Source: PALSA-505 sp035308365 (GTDB lineage: Bacteria; Actinomycetota; Actinomycetes; Streptosporangiales; Streptosporangiaceae). Taken from it: DNA of 19,847 nucleotides. A model generated the notes under the pieces. It was not told the DNA's origin. It did not search any database and worked only from the letters and a program-made list of their open reading frames with translations. Position numbers and translations under genes: made by a program. Location of the stretch: the NCBI GenBank assembly GCA_035308365.1, contig DATGGU010000190.1, positions 1 through 19,847 of the forward strand, given 5' to 3'. Shown here one piece after another: positions 18,738 to 19,847 of the stretch (position 1 is its first letter; each line of letters begins with the position of its first letter).

Positions 18738-19847
18738 CTAGGTGGACTTTCGGGGGCGGAGGAATTTGACCGTGAAGATGAGCAGGCCTAGTGCGGTGGC
18801 GGCGGCGCCCAGGGTGAGCGCTGCGGGGTAGCCGGCCGCGCTGGCGACGGCGCCGCCGATCACCGCGCCGGCGAAGCCCGCCACGCCGCTGGCGGCGTTG
18901 AGCACGCCCTGCGCCTCGCCCTCGGCCTGGGGGACGAACTGGCCGGTCAGGCCGGGGGAGGCGACGCTCAGGAACGACCAGGCGAACAGGATGCCGCCGA
19001 ACACCGCCAGCGGCGCCGCGGCCGGGATGGAACCGGCGGCCGCCAGGATGGCAAGGATCGCGAGCAGCACCACCCGGGCGCCGAGGCCGCCGGCCATGAC
19101 GGCGCGCGGGCCGCGCCGCTGGCTGACCCGGCCGGCGACGATGAACAGCGGCAGGCTGACGAACACGATGATGGCGAAGGCCAGCGAGGACGTCTGCGGC
19201 TTGACGTGGAAGGCATGCTGGAACAGCACCGGGTACAGGGCGAAGACGATCGCCGATCCGGCGTAGGCCGGGATCCAGGCGGCGAGCATCCAGCCGAAGC
19301 CACCGTGCAGCAGGCCCAGGCTCTTCCCGATTGCCAGCAGCGGCTTACGCGTGCCGGGCACGTGGGGCAGGCCGGACGGGCTGACCGGCCCCCATTCGCC
19401 GGTGTGGCCGGCGTTCCTGAGCCGGTGCACGCTGGCCGTGCGGCGCAGCGCGCTCTGCGCCGCCGGATCTGGTTTGCCTGGGATGCCGCCCGTCGCGGCC
19501 TCCGGGGCGGGAGTGGCACGCTGGGCGGCCGGGACTGCCTGGGCGAGACCCGCGTCCGGTCCGGTGTGGCCTGCCACGGCTGCGTCCAGGCCGGTCTGGT
19601 CTGCCGCCGGGGCTGGCCCCCGCTGGTCTGCCGTTGCCGCGTGCGGTCCAGGCTGGTCTGCTGTCGCGGCCTGCGGTTCGGTCTGGTCTGCCGCCGGGGC
19701 TGGGCCCCGCTGGTCTGCCGTTGCCGCGTGCGGTCCGGTCTGGTCTGCCGCGGCGGCGTGTGGTTCGGTCTGGTCTGCCGTCGCGGCCTGCGGTTCGGTC
19801 TGGTCTGCCGCCGGGGCTGGGCCCCGCTGGTCTGCCGTTGCCGCGTG
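18738..19847 (-). CDS. MFS transporter, C-terminal half (5' end beyond the window)
   Basis: At least 370 codons, open to the right edge. The last ~220 residues hold six hydrophobic helices (for example GWMLAAWIPAYAGSAIVFAL, LAFAIIVFVSLPLFIVAG, and a final YPAALTLGAAATALGLLIF), the C-terminal bundle of a 12-helix MFS protein, ending in a basic tail RPRKST. SQRRGPRAVMAGG after the second helix is the loop 8-9 copy of motif A. Upstream is a hydrophilic loop of over 150 residues, mostly a Pro/Ala/Gln-rich repeat (ADQTEPQAAT type), where ordinary family members have a short central loop. The N-terminal bundle should lie beyond the window. The GTG at 19577 is internal, not a start. The substrate is unknown. 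Confidence 0.8.
   Translation of the reverse strand, partial: HAATADQRGPAPAADQTEPQAATADQTEPHAAAADQTGPHAATADQRGPAPAADQTEPQAATADQPGPHAATADQRGPAPAADQTGLDAAVAGHTGPDAGLAQAVPAAQRATPAPEAATGGIPGKPDPAAQSALRRTASVHRLRNAGHTGEWGPVSPSGLPHVPGTRKPLLAIGKSLGLLHGGFGWMLAAWIPAYAGSAIVFALYPVLFQHAFHVKPQTSSLAFAIIVFVSLPLFIVAGRVSQRRGPRAVMAGGLGARVVLLAILAILAAAGSIPAAAPLAVFGGILFAWSFLSVASPGLTGQFVPQAEGEAQGVLNAASGVAGFAGAVIGGAVASAAGYPAALTLGAAATALGLLIFTVKFLRPRKST
19560..19847. repeat. 30/27-bp in-frame minisatellite in the MFS central loop
   Basis: About ten units encoding ADQTEPQAAT, ADQTGPHAAT or the 9-residue form ADQRGPAPA. A higher-order order repeats (RGPAPA, TEPQAAT, xGPHAAT), so blocks of three to four units were duplicated together. 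The repeats run out of the window. Confidence 0.9.

Noticed and set aside
19575..19577. GTG as the start of the second MFS gene
   Set aside because: The frame is open and in the same repeat register to the window edge, and only six helices follow; a start here would leave half a transporter.

Overview
The window looks like a chromosomal segment of a high-GC, morphologically differentiating actinomycete (Streptosporangiales or Streptomyces-like; the order cannot be fixed from sequence alone). The evidence is strong GC bias at third codon positions, GTG and TTG starts, and lineage-typical families: XRE/DUF5753 plus DUF397 pairs, a Methyltransf_19 (DUF574) methyltransferase, an RsbW-like orphan ATPase, STAND NTPases with TPRs, and a Nudix-NYN fusion. 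No tRNA, rRNA, CRISPR array, phage gene or intact transposase was seen.

Layout. (1) 1-2.2 kb: a STAND NTPase (NB-ARC + winged helix + TPR), cut by the left edge. It converges through a hairpin terminator on a small secreted Cys-containing, lectin-blade-like protein (2355-2867, minus). (2) 3.2-4.4 kb: an orphan imidazolonepropionase, hutI. (3) 4.4-7.2 kb: a WhiJ/AbaA-like regulatory locus on the minus strand. It has an XRE/DUF5753 regulator and a DUF397 partner in one operon, a strong terminator, then a possible Gly-rich repeat ORF coupled by TGATG to an RsbW-type ATPase. Both promoters carry nearly the same palindrome (TGTGAAWCACA), so one regulator may control the whole locus. (4) 7.4-8.6 kb: a DUF574 methyltransferase coupled to a second, divergent DUF397-like gene. 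(5) 8.8-11.1 kb: a flavin reductase domain protein overlapping the end of a long SppA peptidase gene. (6) 11.2-15.2 kb: a Nudix-NYN fusion converging on a 951-aa XRE-NB-ARC-TPR regulator. That gene carries a 57-bp in-frame minisatellite and has a perfect 20-bp palindrome at its promoter. Just upstream is a 49-codon fragment resembling a STAND winged-helix segment. (7) 15.3-18.4 kb: an SDR-like NAD(P)-binding protein, a strong bidirectional terminator, then a divergent DHA2 efflux pump / TetR pair with six GTAC cores between them. (8) 18.4-19.85 kb: a 32-bp duplication at the tetR stop, two 64-bp REP-like palindromic units, and the C-terminal half of a second MFS protein whose central loop is a ~10-residue repeat running off the right edge.

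Two themes stand out. The first is regulation: two STAND proteins, two DUF397-type proteins, XRE and TetR regulators and an orphan anti-sigma-like ATPase, several with clear self-operators. The second is repeat expansion: 33-, 57- and 30-bp in-frame minisatellites, a 32-bp duplication and REP-like units within 20 kb. Family assignments come from motifs read by eye; no database search was possible.
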